Shown here one piece after another: positions 34,846 through 44,956 of a DNA stretch of 64,000 nt (its first letter is position 1; each line of letters opens with the position of its first letter). The notes below the pieces were generated by a model, which was not told the origin of the DNA, searched no databases, and saw only the letters and a list, made by a program, of their open reading frames with translations. This DNA is from Chloroflexota bacterium (GTDB lineage: Bacteria; Chloroflexota; Anaerolineae; UBA1429), in assembly GCA_019873625.1 (NCBI GenBank), contig JAIOAW010000010.1:1-64000 (forward strand), read 5' to 3'. The position numbers and the translations under genes were made by a program.

Positions 34846-35940
34846 TTATGAAAGGCCTTGCCGCAACCAGGGCGGCACTTCGAGGGTCTCTCGAGCGGTC
34901 TCTCGCGGCGGGAGTTTGATGATCTTGGATTCGCGTTCCGTCTTGAGGGGTTCCTCTCGCGCGGCGGCCTGCCGCGGTTCCGCCTCAAACCCCGTGGCGA
35001 TGACCGTGATTTGGATCTCGTCGCCCATCGCCTCATCCTGGTCGGCGCCGAACTTGATATTCGCATCCGCACTGGCCATGCGCTGGACGGCGGCGGCCGC
35101 GTCGTAAATCTCGTGCAGGCTCATATCGGGGCCGCCCTTGAAGTTCAGAAGCACGGCCCGCGCCCCTTCGATGCTCACCTCGAGGAGTTCGCTGTTTACA
35201 GCCTGCATAATGGCATCCATAGCGCGCGTTTCGCCCTTGCCGCGGCCGATGGCCATCAGGGCGGAGCCGCCGTTCTGCATAATGGTGCGCACGTCGTTGA
35301 AATCCACATTGATGATCCCCGTGCGCACGACCAATTCCGAAATGCCCTGGATGCCCTGGCGCAAGATGTCATCGGCCTTCAGAAAGGCAGCGCGGATGGA
35401 GGCCTTGGGCGGCAAAATCTGAAGAAGGCGGTCGTTCGGGATGACGATCAGCGTATCCACATTGTTGCGCAGGCGCTCGATCCCCTCCATCGCCACCTTC
35501 ATACGGCGCATCCCCTCAAAGCCAAAGGGTTTGGTGACCACGCCCACCGTGAGGGCGCCCAGTTGTTTGGCGATCTGCGCCACGAGCGGCGCCCCGCCCG
35601 TGCCGGTGCCGCCGCCCATCCCGGCCGTCACAAAGACCATATCGGCGCCCTCGAGGGCCGATTTGATCTCTGCCGCGGATTCCTGCGCCGCCTTTTCACC
35701 ACAGGCCGGGTTCCCGCCGCAGCCTAGGCCGCGCGTGAGTTTGTTGCCGATGCAAAGGCGGATCGGCGCTTTCGAATGGATGAGCGATTGGGCATCCGTG
35801 TTCACGGCGATGAACTCGACGCCGCCCACCTTCTCTTCGATCATCCGATCTACGGCATTGCAGCCGCCGCCGCCTATGCCCACCACTTTGAGAACGGCTT
35901 TTTTGCTTCTGAGATAGTCTGTTCCGTTGAGGTCGTCCAT
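34846..35940 (-). CDS. ftsZ: Cell division protein FtsZ
   Basis: 364-residue tubulin-like GTPase forming the division ring. Visible: [14 protein letters not shown] (first GTP loop), the tubulin signature [26 protein letters not shown], the T7-loop region [11 protein letters not shown], and a C-terminal tail ending [12 protein letters not shown], matching the conserved peptide that binds FtsA and other partners. The loop usually written GAGANPEIG reads [13 protein letters not shown], with two extra cysteines. It follows ftsA by 21 bases. Confidence 0.97.
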   Translation of the reverse strand: MDDLNGTDYLRSKKAVLKVVGIGGGGCNAVDRMIEEKVGGVEFIAVNTDAQSLIHSKAPIRLCIGNKLTRGLGCGGNPACGEKAAQESAAEIKSALEGADMVFVTAGMGGGTGTGGAPLVAQIAKQLGALTVGVVTKPFGFEGMRRMKVAMEGIERLRNNVDTLIVIPNDRLLQILPPKASIRAAFLKADDILRQGIQGISELVVRTGIINVDFNDVRTIMQNGGSALMAIGRGKGETRAMDAIMQAVNSELLEVSIEGARAVLLNFKGGPDMSLHEIYDAAAAVQRMASADANIKFGADQDEAMGDEIQITVIATGFEAEPRQAAAREEPLKTERESKIIKLPPRETARETLEVPPWLRQGLS

Positions 35941-35961
35941 ACGTTGTGCTCCTTTGCTCCC

Positions 35962-37194
35962 TTACCGACGAGGTAAAAACGCCGCTTTGACCCAATTGAA
36001 AAACCGTTTCGTCCAAGGCGCTTGCGGCCAGGCCCTTTCTATCTCGGCCGCTTGCGCCCGCTGCCCCCATAGCAAAAGGCCCACGCTCGTGGCATAGGCG
36101 GGGCTGCTCAAGGCCTCTACTAGGCCATGCAGCCGCCGCGGCGTGCCGACGCGGACCGGAAAGGCCAACTTTTCTTCGGCCAAATCTCGCAGGCCCCGCA
36201 GCGAGGCCGTGCCCCCCGTGAGCACCACCCCCGCCGCGAGGAGGCTCCCCAGGTCGCTGCGTTCGATTTCCTGGGCGACCATTGCGAGCATCTCATCCAG
36301 CCGGGCGCGGATGATTTCGCACAGTTCGCGGCGGGGCACGGTGTGCGCATGGTCTTCGCCAAAGATGACGATCTCGATGACCTCGCTGGGGTCAATCTGC
36401 TCGGGGAAGGCGTGCGCGTAGCGCACTTTGGCATCCTCCGCCGCGGCAAAGGGCGTCCGCAGCAACAGGCCGATATCCTGCGTTACGTGGTTCCCCCCCA
36501 CAGGGAGGACGCTCGTGCCCCACACGGAGCCGTTCAGGTAAATGGCCACGTCCGTCGTGCCGCCACCGATATCCACCAGCACCACGCCCATATTGCGCTC
36601 TTCGTCGGTCAGGGTCGCCTCGGCCGAGGCCAACGGCTGAAGGACCAACTCGAGCACTTCGATTTGGTTCATCTCGACGCAGCGCACCAAGTTTTGCACG
36701 GCCGTATCCGCCGCCGTTACGATGTGCGTCTCCACCTCTAGGCGGTAACCCATCAGCCCCAGGGGATTGCGAATGCCCCCTTGCCCATCCACCGTGTAGC
36801 CCCGTGGGATGGTGTGCAAGATGCGGCGGTTGTGCGGCAAGGCCACGGCCTCCGCCGCCTCGATCACGCGGGCGATATCGTCGCGATCCACCAGTCGGTC
36901 TCCATGCCCGATGGATACGGCCCCCCGGCTAGTTTGCGAGGCAATGTGGCTGCCCCCCACCGAGAGATAGACCTCCGAAATCGTATGGCCAGCCATCCGT
37001 TGGGCGCGCTGGATGGATTCGCCAATGCAACGCGCCGCCAACTCGATATCCGTCACTACCCCTTTGCGCACCCCCTGAGCCGGCACAACGCCCATCCCCA
37101 CGATGTGCAGAGGAGCGCCGCTCTCGGCGGTGCGGCCGATTAACGTGCATACCTTGGTACTGCCTACGTCTATTCCCGCGATGATCCGTTCCAA
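35962..37194 (-). CDS. ftsA: Cell division protein FtsA
   Basis: 410-residue actin-like ATPase that tethers FtsZ to the membrane. It begins IIAGIDVGSTKVCTLIG (phosphate-1 loop), has the SHS2 domain (VYLSVGGSHIAS), the phosphate-2 segment VLVDIGGGTTDVAIY and the adenosine motif VVLTGGTASLRGLRDLA. It ends in an amphipathic helix FFNWVKAAFLPRR, the membrane-targeting sequence. Start and length are typical. It lies between ftsQ (20 bases upstream) and ftsZ. Confidence 0.96.
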   Translation of the reverse strand: MERIIAGIDVGSTKVCTLIGRTAESGAPLHIVGMGVVPAQGVRKGVVTDIELAARCIGESIQRAQRMAGHTISEVYLSVGGSHIASQTSRGAVSIGHGDRLVDRDDIARVIEAAEAVALPHNRRILHTIPRGYTVDGQGGIRNPLGLMGYRLEVETHIVTAADTAVQNLVRCVEMNQIEVLELVLQPLASAEATLTDEERNMGVVLVDIGGGTTDVAIYLNGSVWGTSVLPVGGNHVTQDIGLLLRTPFAAAEDAKVRYAHAFPEQIDPSEVIEIVIFGEDHAHTVPRRELCEIIRARLDEMLAMVAQEIERSDLGSLLAAGVVLTGGTASLRGLRDLAEEKLAFPVRVGTPRRLHGLVEALSSPAYATSVGLLLWGQRAQAAEIERAWPQAPWTKRFFNWVKAAFLPRR

Positions 37195-37214
37195 GGTCCT
37201 TCCCTCCCGTGGTG

Positions 37215-38003
37215 CTACCGGGGTTTGATGGCAGGCCGATTGGCGTTGCGAAGGTCAATATAATCCACAGCCGCTGAGCGCGCGGCCAACTGGGCACTTA
37301 CCGCCTTCAGGATGGCCACCTTCGTGGGCACGTCGCCCTCGTACCCCCAAAAGATGGGCACCTTCTCCGCGCCATAGTGGGCGATGACCCCCTCTTCGAG
37401 GGCGTAATCCACCTCGGTGAGTTCGGGCAAGGCGCGCGAGAGCGCAAGGATGTAATCCCACGGGACGCCGAGCACATAATCTCCCGGCGTGGCCGCCAGC
37501 CCTTTGAGATCATGCACCACCAGGCGCCCCTTGGGGTCCGCCGTCTCACCGAACACGCGGCCCTGGGGGCCGATCCACCAATATCGCCCGCCGCTTTCCC
37601 ACACCAGCGCCACGTTATGCTCCTTGATGGTGACCCGCACGCGGTTCGGCAGCGTGCACTGCACCGTGGCGCTTTCGAGGAGAGAGAAGGTGCCCTCCAG
37701 GTCGCGCTCCAGGCGGTGCACGGGCACCGTAAAGATCGAATGCCCCGCAACGGTCAGCCGCGCGGCGATCTCAGCCTCGTCGAGAAGGGTTTCTCCCACG
37801 ATTTCCACTTCCTGCACTCGAAAATGTTCCGCGCTGAGCAGCCTATAGCCCAAAAGGCAAGCGGCGACCAGGAGCACCCCCGCCGCGACCTTGCTCCAAG
37901 GGAACGCTCGGCCCCTGGCTTCAGCTGCCGGCGCGGCTAACGCCTCGGCGTAGGAAGCCAAACGGCGCTCGGAACGTGCTCCCCTGCGGGTTCGCGCTTT
38001 CAC
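37215..38003 (-). CDS. ftsQ: Cell division protein FtsQ/DivIB
   Basis: 262-residue bitopic membrane protein of the divisome. A basic cytoplasmic tail (KARTRRGARSERRLA) precedes one transmembrane helix (VAAGVLLVAACLLGYRLL, residues about 39-56). A POTRA domain follows (FRVQEVEIVGETLLDEAEIAARL, then the FtsQ domain with CTLPNRVRVTIKEHNVALVWESGG). It links early and late division proteins. It lies between ddl and ftsA, the usual place. Confidence 0.93.
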   Translation of the reverse strand: MKARTRRGARSERRLASYAEALAAPAAEARGRAFPWSKVAAGVLLVAACLLGYRLLSAEHFRVQEVEIVGETLLDEAEIAARLTVAGHSIFTVPVHRLERDLEGTFSLLESATVQCTLPNRVRVTIKEHNVALVWESGGRYWWIGPQGRVFGETADPKGRLVVHDLKGLAATPGDYVLGVPWDYILALSRALPELTEVDYALEEGVIAHYGAEKVPIFWGYEGDVPTKVAILKAVSAQLAARSAAVDYIDLRNANRPAIKPR

Positions 38004-38016
38004 AGCCGGTCTTCTC

Positions 38017-39159
38017 CTAAGGCTGGTCGAAATCGTACGACGTCTTGGAACGGTGCTTGTCTTCGTACCGTTCGATGGCCAGTTCGATAAGGCGATCCAA
38101 CAGTTCGGCGTAAGGAATGCCGCTCGCTTCCCACAATTTGGGGTACATACTGATGGGCGTGAACCCCGGGATGGTGTTCAACTCGTTGATGTATAACCGC
38201 CCCGTGTCTTTACATAAGAAAAAGTCCACCCGCGCCATACCGGCGCAGTCTATCGCCAAAAAGGCGCGGATGGCCAACTCCCGCACTTGGGCCGAGGTGG
38301 CCTCATCCAGCGGCGCCGGGATGAGGAGTTCGGAGCCTTCATCCAGATACTTGGCGCGGTAGTCATAGAATTCGTGGCAGGGGATGACCTCCCCCGGCAC
38401 CGAGGCGATGGGGGCGTCGTTCCCTAGCACGGCGCACTCGATTTCCCGGGCGTTGACGCCCGCCTCGGCCAAGAGCCGCCGGTCGAAACGCGCTGCGACC
38501 TCCAGCCCCTGGCGCAGTTCCTCGCGGTGATGCGCCTTGGTGATGCCGACGCTTGAACCGAGGTTGGCCGGCTTGATAAAGATGGGGTATTCCAGGCGCG
38601 CCTCGATTTCGGCAAGGATCGTCTCCGGCTCACGCTGCCAGCGGCTGCGCAGAACGGGCACGAAATCCACCACGGGCAGGCCGTTGGCCCGCAACACCTG
38701 CTTTTGCGCGATTTTGTCCATCCCCAGGGCTGACCCCAAGACCCCCGCGCCCACGTACGGGAGATCGGCCAATTCCAACAAGCCTTGCACGGTGCCATCC
38801 TCGCCAAAGGGGCCATGTAGGATGGGCAGCACCACGTCCACATCGGGGAAGCGCCCCCGCGACGTGCCGGGCACGAGATCCCGCCCCGGCGCAGGTTCAA
38901 GGGCTGTACAGGGCGCGGCTTCTTCCCTCTCCTCCCCTTCGAGGGCGGCCAAAGGATGGTCCCCTTCACCGCGAAGGAGCGCCATAGGGTCGCCGGAGGT
39001 GATCCAGCGCCCCTCTTTGGTGATGCCGATGGGGTAGATCTCGTATTTCTCTTGATCCAGCGCGGCCATCACCGAGCGGGCCGAGATGAGCGACACCTCA
39101 TGCTCGCCCGATTTGCCCCCAAAGAGGATGGCCACGCGGCGCTTGCGCGGTTGAGTCAT
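38017..39159 (-). CDS. ddl: D-alanine--D-alanine ligase
   Basis: 380-residue ATP-grasp ligase that makes the D-Ala-D-Ala dipeptide for peptidoglycan. Motifs: VAILFGGKSGEHEVSLISA at the start, LPILHGPFGEDGTVQGLLE, IKPANLGSSVGI in the ATP-grasp core, and the magnesium-binding end YINELNTIPGFTPISMYPKLW. A region of about 40 residues before FPDVDVVLPILHG is longer than in E. coli DdlB, as in many Gram-positive enzymes. It overlaps the murB stop by 4 bases. Confidence 0.96.
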   Translation of the reverse strand: MTQPRKRRVAILFGGKSGEHEVSLISARSVMAALDQEKYEIYPIGITKEGRWITSGDPMALLRGEGDHPLAALEGEEREEAAPCTALEPAPGRDLVPGTSRGRFPDVDVVLPILHGPFGEDGTVQGLLELADLPYVGAGVLGSALGMDKIAQKQVLRANGLPVVDFVPVLRSRWQREPETILAEIEARLEYPIFIKPANLGSSVGITKAHHREELRQGLEVAARFDRRLLAEAGVNAREIECAVLGNDAPIASVPGEVIPCHEFYDYRAKYLDEGSELLIPAPLDEATSAQVRELAIRAFLAIDCAGMARVDFFLCKDTGRLYINELNTIPGFTPISMYPKLWEASGIPYAELLDRLIELAIERYEDKHRSKTSYDFDQP

Positions 39160-40154
39160 CGTAGCCTCCGCTTCTCGCCCTCTGAGCCGGCTTCGCCGAG
39201 GGTGTAAACGGTCTCAAAAGGCTCTGCTTCCCAATCTCCCACGAGTTCCACCTCCGGCTCGAGGTGTTGGGCAAAGGCAAGCCACACCTCGCGCTGTACT
39301 TTTTCCATCAAGGCGCGCACGTCGGCCGCCGTAGCACCCCCCACGTTCATAAAAAAGTTGGCATGTTTCGGCGAGACCTGCGCCCCGCCGATGCAGCACC
39401 CCTTCAGACCGGCCTGCTCGATGAGGAACCCGGCCGGATATTGGAGCGTTCGCTTGAACATACTCCCCGCGCAGGGACCTTGCGGCGTGCGCTGTGTGCG
39501 CAGGGCCGTAACGCGCTCCGCCTCCCGCGCCAGGGCCTCTCGGTCGCCACGCTGGAGGGCCAACGTCGTCTCCAGCACCACGGCGCGGCGCGGCTGGCCG
39601 CTTTGACGCTTGAGGGCGCTCGTGCGGTAGCCGAAGGCGAGCGCCTCGGCGCCGACCTCTCGCACCTCGCCCGAGGGGAGAAGGAGTTTTACAGAGCGCA
39701 CCACGTCGGACATATAGCCCCCATAAGCGCCGGCATTGCCCACCACGGCGCCGCCCACCGTGCCGGGGATGCCCACGGCCCACTGCAACCCCGCCCAACC
39801 CTCGGCCACACACCAACGGGCCAGTTCCGCCAAGGGTTTGCCCGCCTCCACGTGCAGAGTGCCATCGGGCGCTATGCTCAAGTGGCTGCACTTGTTGACG
39901 AGGACCAGCCCGCGCACGCCGCGATCGGCCACGAGGATGTTCGTGCCGCCCCCCAAGATGAGCACGGGCACGCCCATCTGCCAGGCCAGGCGTACGCATT
40001 GGATCAACTCCTTCTGCTCTTTTACCTCTAGGAAAAGGTCCGCCGGACCGCCGATGCAAAAGGAGGTATGGCAGGCCAGTGGCTCATTGACGCGGAGCCG
40101 GCTGTCGTACCCCTCCCGGCGGAGGGTTTCTGCCAAACGTTCCACAGCGTTCAT
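39156..40154 (-). CDS. murB: UDP-N-acetylenolpyruvoylglucosamine reductase MurB
   Basis: 332-residue FAD enzyme that reduces enolpyruvyl-UDP-GlcNAc to UDP-MurNAc using NADPH. FAD-binding wording: PVLILGGGTNILVADRG, GIPGTVGGAVVGNAGAYGGYMSDVV, and FGYRTSALK. The proton donor lies in GPCAGSMFKRTLQYPAGFLIEQAGLKG, where the position usually serine (GSxFKNP) is the Ser of AGSMFK. The layout without the Tyr-loop insert fits type II MurB. It overlaps both murC and ddl by 4 bases. Confidence 0.96.
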   Translation of the reverse strand: MNAVERLAETLRREGYDSRLRVNEPLACHTSFCIGGPADLFLEVKEQKELIQCVRLAWQMGVPVLILGGGTNILVADRGVRGLVLVNKCSHLSIAPDGTLHVEAGKPLAELARWCVAEGWAGLQWAVGIPGTVGGAVVGNAGAYGGYMSDVVRSVKLLLPSGEVREVGAEALAFGYRTSALKRQSGQPRRAVVLETTLALQRGDREALAREAERVTALRTQRTPQGPCAGSMFKRTLQYPAGFLIEQAGLKGCCIGGAQVSPKHANFFMNVGGATAADVRALMEKVQREVWLAFAQHLEPEVELVGDWEAEPFETVYTLGEAGSEGEKRRLR

Positions 40155-41554
40155 CGCTCATCCCTCTCTGCCAACTCCTCCAAAAGGCGCTCGCCCACCC
40201 GGTTGCCGTCTCCCGCGCTGAGCGTGAGAAGGATGTCTCCTGGGCGGAGCGCCTCCAAGAGGTAGGCCACGGCGCGCTCGTGCGTAGGCAGATGGCGCAC
40301 GTGCGGATGGTGCATCGCTCGCACCAAATCGGCGGCGCTCAAGGTACCGTGTTCCTTGGCCCGCGCGGCATAGATATCCATCACGATCACTTCGTCGGCC
40401 TCATCGAACGAGCACGCAAACTCCTCGAACAAGGCCGCCAAGCGGCTGTAGGTGTGCGGTTGAAAGACGGCTACCAGCCTTCGCCCCGGGTAGCGCAATC
40501 GCGCCGCCGCCAGGGTAGCGCGGATTTCGGTGGGGTGGTGGGCATAGTCGTCAATCACCACCACGCCGGCGCGCTCGCCCTTTACCTCAAAGCGGCGTTC
40601 TGTGCCGGCATACTGGCGGAGGTGCTGCGCCGCCTCTTGGGGGGAGAGGCCGCATTCCGCCGCCGCGAGGGCGGCTGCCGTGGCGTTGAGCGCATTATGG
40701 GCGCCGGCCACCCTGAGGGTGAATTCTCCCCAATGTTGCCCCTGGTGGCTCACGGTAAAGTGCATCTCGCCTTGGGCGCCCAAAGTGGGCCGGCCCACGC
40801 AGTAGTCTGCCCCCTCCTCGGACCCATAGGTGATCGCGCGCGCGGCCAAGGGGCGCTCAGCCAACAGGAGGCGCACTTGGGGGCTATCTATGCAGGCGAT
40901 GATGGCCCCCGTAGGCGATACCCGCTCTAGGAACATCCCAAAAGCCTCGCGTAGGGCGGCGATATCCGCAAAGCAATCCGGATGATCCATCTCGATATTC
41001 GTGATGACGGCGATCTGCGGGGCCAAGCCCAGGAACATACGGTCGTACTCGTCGGCCTCGATGACAAAGTATGGCCCCTCGCCGGCCTCGGCGTTGGTGC
41101 CCCACGCCGAGATCACCCCGCCCACGATGAAACTGGGCCGCTTCCCCGCGCCGCGCAGGATGGTGGCGATCATAGCGGAGGTGGTCGTCTTCCCATGGGT
41201 GCCGGCCACGGCAATGCCCAGGTGCCCCTCGAGCAGACGGCCCAGGAATTGCTGCCGCTTGAGCACGGGGATGCCGGCCCTTTGCGCCGCAAGGATCTCG
41301 ACGTTATCCTCCGGGATGGCCGAGGAAACGACTACGAGTTCCGCGCCGTTCACGTGCTCCGCCGTATGCCCCACAAAAGTGCGCACGCCGAGCGCCCTCA
41401 GCCCCTGGGTGATGGGCGTCTCGCGCAGGTCCGAACCGGAAACGGCATAGCCCTGCATAGCCAGCACCCGGGCGATGGCCGACATACCGATGCCACCGAT
41501 CCCCACGAGGTGGATGTGCTGCGGCCATTGGGTTGTGGGCGTGCCCTGTGTCAT
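40151..41554 (-). CDS. murC: UDP-N-acetylmuramate--L-alanine ligase MurC
   Basis: 467-residue Mur ligase that adds L-Ala to UDP-MurNAc. The N-terminal Rossmann domain starts HIHLVGIGGIGMSAIARVL, the central ATPase has GTHGKTTTSAMI and EADEYDRMFL, with ITNIEMDHPDCF, and the C-terminal domain contains VIDDYAHHPTEIRATL and VFQPHTYSRLAALF. These are characteristic of MurC rather than MurD/E/F. Its start overlaps the stop of the membrane gene upstream by 4 bases. Confidence 0.97.
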   Translation of the reverse strand: MTQGTPTTQWPQHIHLVGIGGIGMSAIARVLAMQGYAVSGSDLRETPITQGLRALGVRTFVGHTAEHVNGAELVVVSSAIPEDNVEILAAQRAGIPVLKRQQFLGRLLEGHLGIAVAGTHGKTTTSAMIATILRGAGKRPSFIVGGVISAWGTNAEAGEGPYFVIEADEYDRMFLGLAPQIAVITNIEMDHPDCFADIAALREAFGMFLERVSPTGAIIACIDSPQVRLLLAERPLAARAITYGSEEGADYCVGRPTLGAQGEMHFTVSHQGQHWGEFTLRVAGAHNALNATAAALAAAECGLSPQEAAQHLRQYAGTERRFEVKGERAGVVVIDDYAHHPTEIRATLAAARLRYPGRRLVAVFQPHTYSRLAALFEEFACSFDEADEVIVMDIYAARAKEHGTLSAADLVRAMHHPHVRHLPTHERAVAYLLEALRPGDILLTLSAGDGNRVGERLLEELAERDER

Positions 41555-42111
41555 CGAATCACCCGTGCGAGAAGCAGTAAGATGCTCAGGTAGAGCAGAA
41601 GACTCTGCCCCAAAAGGATCGGCTGCCCCAGGAAGGGAATCGGCAGAAATGGCAAGATGCCCTTGGCCAGGCTGGAAAGTTTATCTGCCGAAAACCCCAA
41701 CCAGGTGATGGGGTAGCCGAATTTATCCATATAGAACCAGATCGTCCCCACGATGAGGTAGCCGTTCAAGGTACCCGTCAGGGCGCCGAGGATCATCTTC
41801 TGCGGCCCTTGGGCCAGTTGCCCGCCGAAGGCCAACGTCTCCCCTTCGTAGGAGATGAACGCCGTGGCGATGATGACGCCGATGAAAAACCAGCATTTGA
41901 GCAGGTTGTGGCTCTGCGTGGCCACGTAGCGCGTCCCCAGGGCCAGCACGCGGTTGATGCCCGTATCCAGGAATGGCTCAAACTGGTTGAGGAAAAAGAG
42001 CATAAACATCATCACCATCGTTACGCCCAATTCCTTCAAAAAGCCACGCACCAAGCCAATCAGCGTGAAGATGAAGACGAGTACACCAAAGAAAACTTCA
42101 AGGGGTGCCAC
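41551..42111 (-). CDS. Membrane protein in the dcw cluster, CvpA-like
   Basis: 186-residue hydrophobic protein with about four or five transmembrane helices. Its opening FFGVLVFIFTLIGLVRGFLKELGV resembles the CvpA (colicin V production) family, but the match is weak and no function can be stated. It overlaps murC by 4 bases and the next membrane gene by 14 bases, so all are translated together with murG, murC and murB. Its place between murG and murC suggests a role in lipid II handling, septal membrane organisation or a scaffold; this is inference from position only. Confidence 0.8.
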   Translation of the reverse strand: MAPLEVFFGVLVFIFTLIGLVRGFLKELGVTMVMMFMLFFLNQFEPFLDTGINRVLALGTRYVATQSHNLLKCWFFIGVIIATAFISYEGETLAFGGQLAQGPQKMILGALTGTLNGYLIVGTIWFYMDKFGYPITWLGFSADKLSSLAKGILPFLPIPFLGQPILLGQSLLLYLSILLLLARVIR

Positions 42112-42724
42112 TAGCCCCTCCTTTGCTGCCCTGACCCTTGGCGCCGGATGCGTTGACTAGCCCCACCAGGAGGAGCACAAAGATGAACACGATGAACACG
42201 CGCCCCACCGTCTTGGCGTTGGAAAGGATCGCCTGAACCTCTCCGCTGGGCAGGTTGATAATCGCCTCGCGCGCCGGGAAGACGATGGGCACCACATATA
42301 GCATCACCAGGTAACCGATAAAGGCCCCGATGAGCGCCCCAAAGATGCGAAAGACAAAGTTGCGCGGCCCGGCGATGCGCCGCTGGCCGATGAAATAGAA
42401 GACGAGGACGATCCCGAACATCACGATGAGGCTAGCGATTTTAATCTGCGTGCCCGTGCGAATGAGGTCGGGGGATTGTTGCGCGGCCTGGCAGGCCGCC
42501 AGGAGGTCGCCCCCGCCGAAGGCGATTTGCAAGAGGCGGTAGGAACGGTTGATGAACCCCATCAGCCCGCCTTGTGAGGCGCGCACGAGCAGAAAGCCGA
42601 GGCCCGCGCCGACGAGAAGGAACAGTTGGCGGTTTGCCCCTTGCCAAAAGCCCAAAAGGGCAAAGAGGGCCAAGCCGGCGCCCAAAAAGAGGTATTGGCT
42701 GAGCGTCCACGTGGCATTAGGCAT
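42098..42724 (-). CDS. Second unrecognised membrane protein in the dcw cluster
   Basis: 208-residue protein with about five transmembrane helices ([94 protein letters not shown]) and a short Gly/Ser-rich cytoplasmic tail. No family recognised, although the layout again recalls CvpA proteins, and it may be a distant relative of its neighbour. It overlaps murG by 8 bases and the following membrane gene by 14 bases. Tight coupling implies it is needed in step with cell-wall synthesis. Confidence 0.8.
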   Translation of the reverse strand: MPNATWTLSQYLFLGAGLALFALLGFWQGANRQLFLLVGAGLGFLLVRASQGGLMGFINRSYRLLQIAFGGGDLLAACQAAQQSPDLIRTGTQIKIASLIVMFGIVLVFYFIGQRRIAGPRNFVFRIFGALIGAFIGYLVMLYVVPIVFPAREAIINLPSGEVQAILSNAKTVGRVFIVFIFVLLLVGLVNASGAKGQGSKGGASGTP

Positions 42725-43829
42725 TGGGCGCCTCCTCGGCTAGGGAGACGAGCGCCTGGGCGATGGCCCGGGCGGCCTGCGGGCGCGCCAGGCGGCGCAT
42801 AGCCTGGCGCATCGCCTGAAGTCGTTCGCCATCGGTCAGGAGGCCGCGCACCGCCTCCAAGAGCCGCTCGCCCAGCAAGGCATCTTCGATGACCACCGCG
42901 CCGCCCTGTTCGGCGAGGTATAGGGCATTGGGGCGCTGGTGCTGGCCCGAATAAGGGTAAGGCACCAGGATGGCCGGCAGGCCCGCGGCGGGCAACTCGC
43001 CTAAGGTCGCGGCGCCGGCCCGGGCCACGGCCAAATCCGCCGCGACGAGCGCCATAGGCATCTCGTGAAGGTAGGCATAGAGATGATAACGCGCTTGCAG
43101 AGGCTCTGGCAAGGCCTCTCGGCAGGCCTTCAGGGCCTCGAAACTGTGTTGCCCGCTGACGTGGATCACTTGGGCCATCCCTAAAAGCGCCTCGAGCGAG
43201 GCCTTGACGGCCTCGTTGATGGAGCGCGCCCCTGTGCTGCCCCCGAGGACGAGAAGGACGGGCGCATCCTCCGCAAGCCCTAGGGCGGCGCGTGCCTGGG
43301 CGCGATTCACCCCCCAGAAGGCGCTGCGCACGGGGTAGCCCGTCACGACGGCCTTGGCGCCAAAGGGCGCCCCAGCGGCCTCGAACGTAACGGCTACTCG
43401 CTTGGCCAAGTGCGATAAAAAGCGCACGGCTAACCCCGGCTCCATATCGGGCAGGTAGATGAGGCAAGGGCAGCGCCTCAGCCAGGCCGCCACAATAACC
43501 GGCGCGGAGACGTACCCCCCTGTGGCGAGCACGGCGCCGGGCCGAAAGGCGCCGATGAGCCGGTAAGCCTGCCCAACGCCCCGAGCCAGGCACGCTATAC
43601 TGCGCAAGGCCTGGAGGGGGTTCGCCCCTCGGAGCGGCCCCGTCGAGATGCCCTCAAAACGGAGGCCCTCCCGCTGGACGATGTCCTCCTCCATCCCGCC
43701 TGGCCGCCCTACCCAAAGGATATCCTCGCGGCGCACCTCCCAGCCATTCGGCGCCGTGAGCGCCTCGATGACCGACAGGGCCGGGTAGACGTGCCCTCCT
43801 GTTCCGCCCCCCGTTACGAGGAACCTCAT
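42717..43829 (-). CDS. murG: UDP-N-acetylglucosamine transferase MurG
   Basis: 370-residue GT-B glycosyltransferase that adds GlcNAc to lipid I, forming lipid II at the inner membrane face. The N-terminal loop [61 protein letters not shown], and the UDP-GlcNAc-binding [25 protein letters not shown] are all typical. ATG 43829 overlaps the ftsW stop by 4 bases and is preferred to upstream in-frame codons inside ftsW. Confidence 0.96.
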   Translation of the reverse strand: MRFLVTGGGTGGHVYPALSVIEALTAPNGWEVRREDILWVGRPGGMEEDIVQREGLRFEGISTGPLRGANPLQALRSIACLARGVGQAYRLIGAFRPGAVLATGGYVSAPVIVAAWLRRCPCLIYLPDMEPGLAVRFLSHLAKRVAVTFEAAGAPFGAKAVVTGYPVRSAFWGVNRAQARAALGLAEDAPVLLVLGGSTGARSINEAVKASLEALLGMAQVIHVSGQHSFEALKACREALPEPLQARYHLYAYLHEMPMALVAADLAVARAGAATLGELPAAGLPAILVPYPYSGQHQRPNALYLAEQGGAVVIEDALLGERLLEAVRGLLTDGERLQAMRQAMRRLARPQAARAIAQALVSLAEEAPNA

Positions 43830-44956
43830 AGGCCGCGCTCCTGGCGCCGGTGATGATCGGCGCGCGAGATGTTGAGGAGGATCCCCACCATAGTGAGCAG
43901 GCTGATGAGCGACGAGCCGCCGTAACTCACAAAGGGCAATACCGTGCCCGTCACGGGCACGGAGTTGGTCATTACGGCGACGTTGAGCGCCGCCTGAAAG
44001 GCCACCCAAGAGACCAACCCCACGGCCAAGATGCGCCCAAAGGAATCTCCGGCGCTGCGCGCGATGCGGAACCCCCGCCACACCCACAGCGCGTACAGGG
44101 CAATGATGGCCAACGCGCCGATGAACCCGAACTCTTCGGCGATGATGGCAAAGATGTAATCCGTATGGGGCACGCGCCCCAAGTGGAGTTTCTGAAGGCT
44201 CCGCGTAAACCCTACGCCGAACCATCCGCCCCGGTTGAGCGCCACAAGGCCTTGCACCGTCTGGAATCCTTTGTCCAGCGGGTCGCGCAATGGGTCGGGC
44301 CAAATGGCGATGCGCTTACGCATATAGGGCACGACGTTGGCCACGCCCAGTAGGGCGCTGCCGCCCACGCCAAAGGTGATGAGCAACTGCTTGCTATCGG
44401 CACCCGCCACAAAGAACATCGCCGTGGCCGTGGCCACAAGGAGCGTGGTGGAGGAGAAATCCGGCTGGGCGACGACTAGCCCGGCGATAACCCCCAAGAG
44501 GAGCGCAAAGGGCACCAGGCCGAAGGTCAACTTGCGGATGTTTTGGCCGACCGAATCCAGCCAGACGGCGATGTAAATGATGGCGCCGATCTTGGCGAAT
44601 TCGAAAGGCTGGACGGACCCCCCAAGGAGCCAGCGGCTACGCAAAAGGGCCGTTACGATGAGGAGAAGGAGCGTAAACCCCAGAATGACCAGGGCCACCG
44701 TGCGTTGGCGGTAAAAATGGTAATCTATCCGCCAGGCGAAGAGCATACCCGCCAAGCCGAGGGCCGCAAACCCCATCTGCCGTTTGAAAAAGTAGGCCGG
44801 CCCGGTAACGTCTTGCCAGCCGAGGAGGGGGAAACTGTAAGAAGCCGAATAGATCATCACGAGGCCGATGAGCACAAGGGCCAGCGTGAGGACGGCAATC
44901 CCCCAATCGGTGCGCGCCATACGGGGCATACGTAAACCAGCCACGGCGTTTCTCAC
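43826..44956 (-). CDS. ftsW: Lipid II polymerase FtsW (SEDS family)
   Basis: 376-residue polytopic membrane protein with about ten helices that polymerises lipid II at the septum with its partner penicillin-binding protein. SEDS features: [34 protein letters not shown] with the catalytic Asp, [23 protein letters not shown], and [20 protein letters not shown] 44956 is chosen because it overlaps the murD stop as GTGA, like other joints in this cluster; a TTG at 44968 or an ATG at residue 10 are alternatives. Confidence 0.94.
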   Translation of the reverse strand: MRNAVAGLRMPRMARTDWGIAVLTLALVLIGLVMIYSASYSFPLLGWQDVTGPAYFFKRQMGFAALGLAGMLFAWRIDYHFYRQRTVALVILGFTLLLLIVTALLRSRWLLGGSVQPFEFAKIGAIIYIAVWLDSVGQNIRKLTFGLVPFALLLGVIAGLVVAQPDFSSTTLLVATATAMFFVAGADSKQLLITFGVGGSALLGVANVVPYMRKRIAIWPDPLRDPLDKGFQTVQGLVALNRGGWFGVGFTRSLQKLHLGRVPHTDYIFAIIAEEFGFIGALAIIALYALWVWRGFRIARSAGDSFGRILAVGLVSWVAFQAALNVAVMTNSVPVTGTVLPFVSYGGSSLISLLTMVGILLNISRADHHRRQERGL

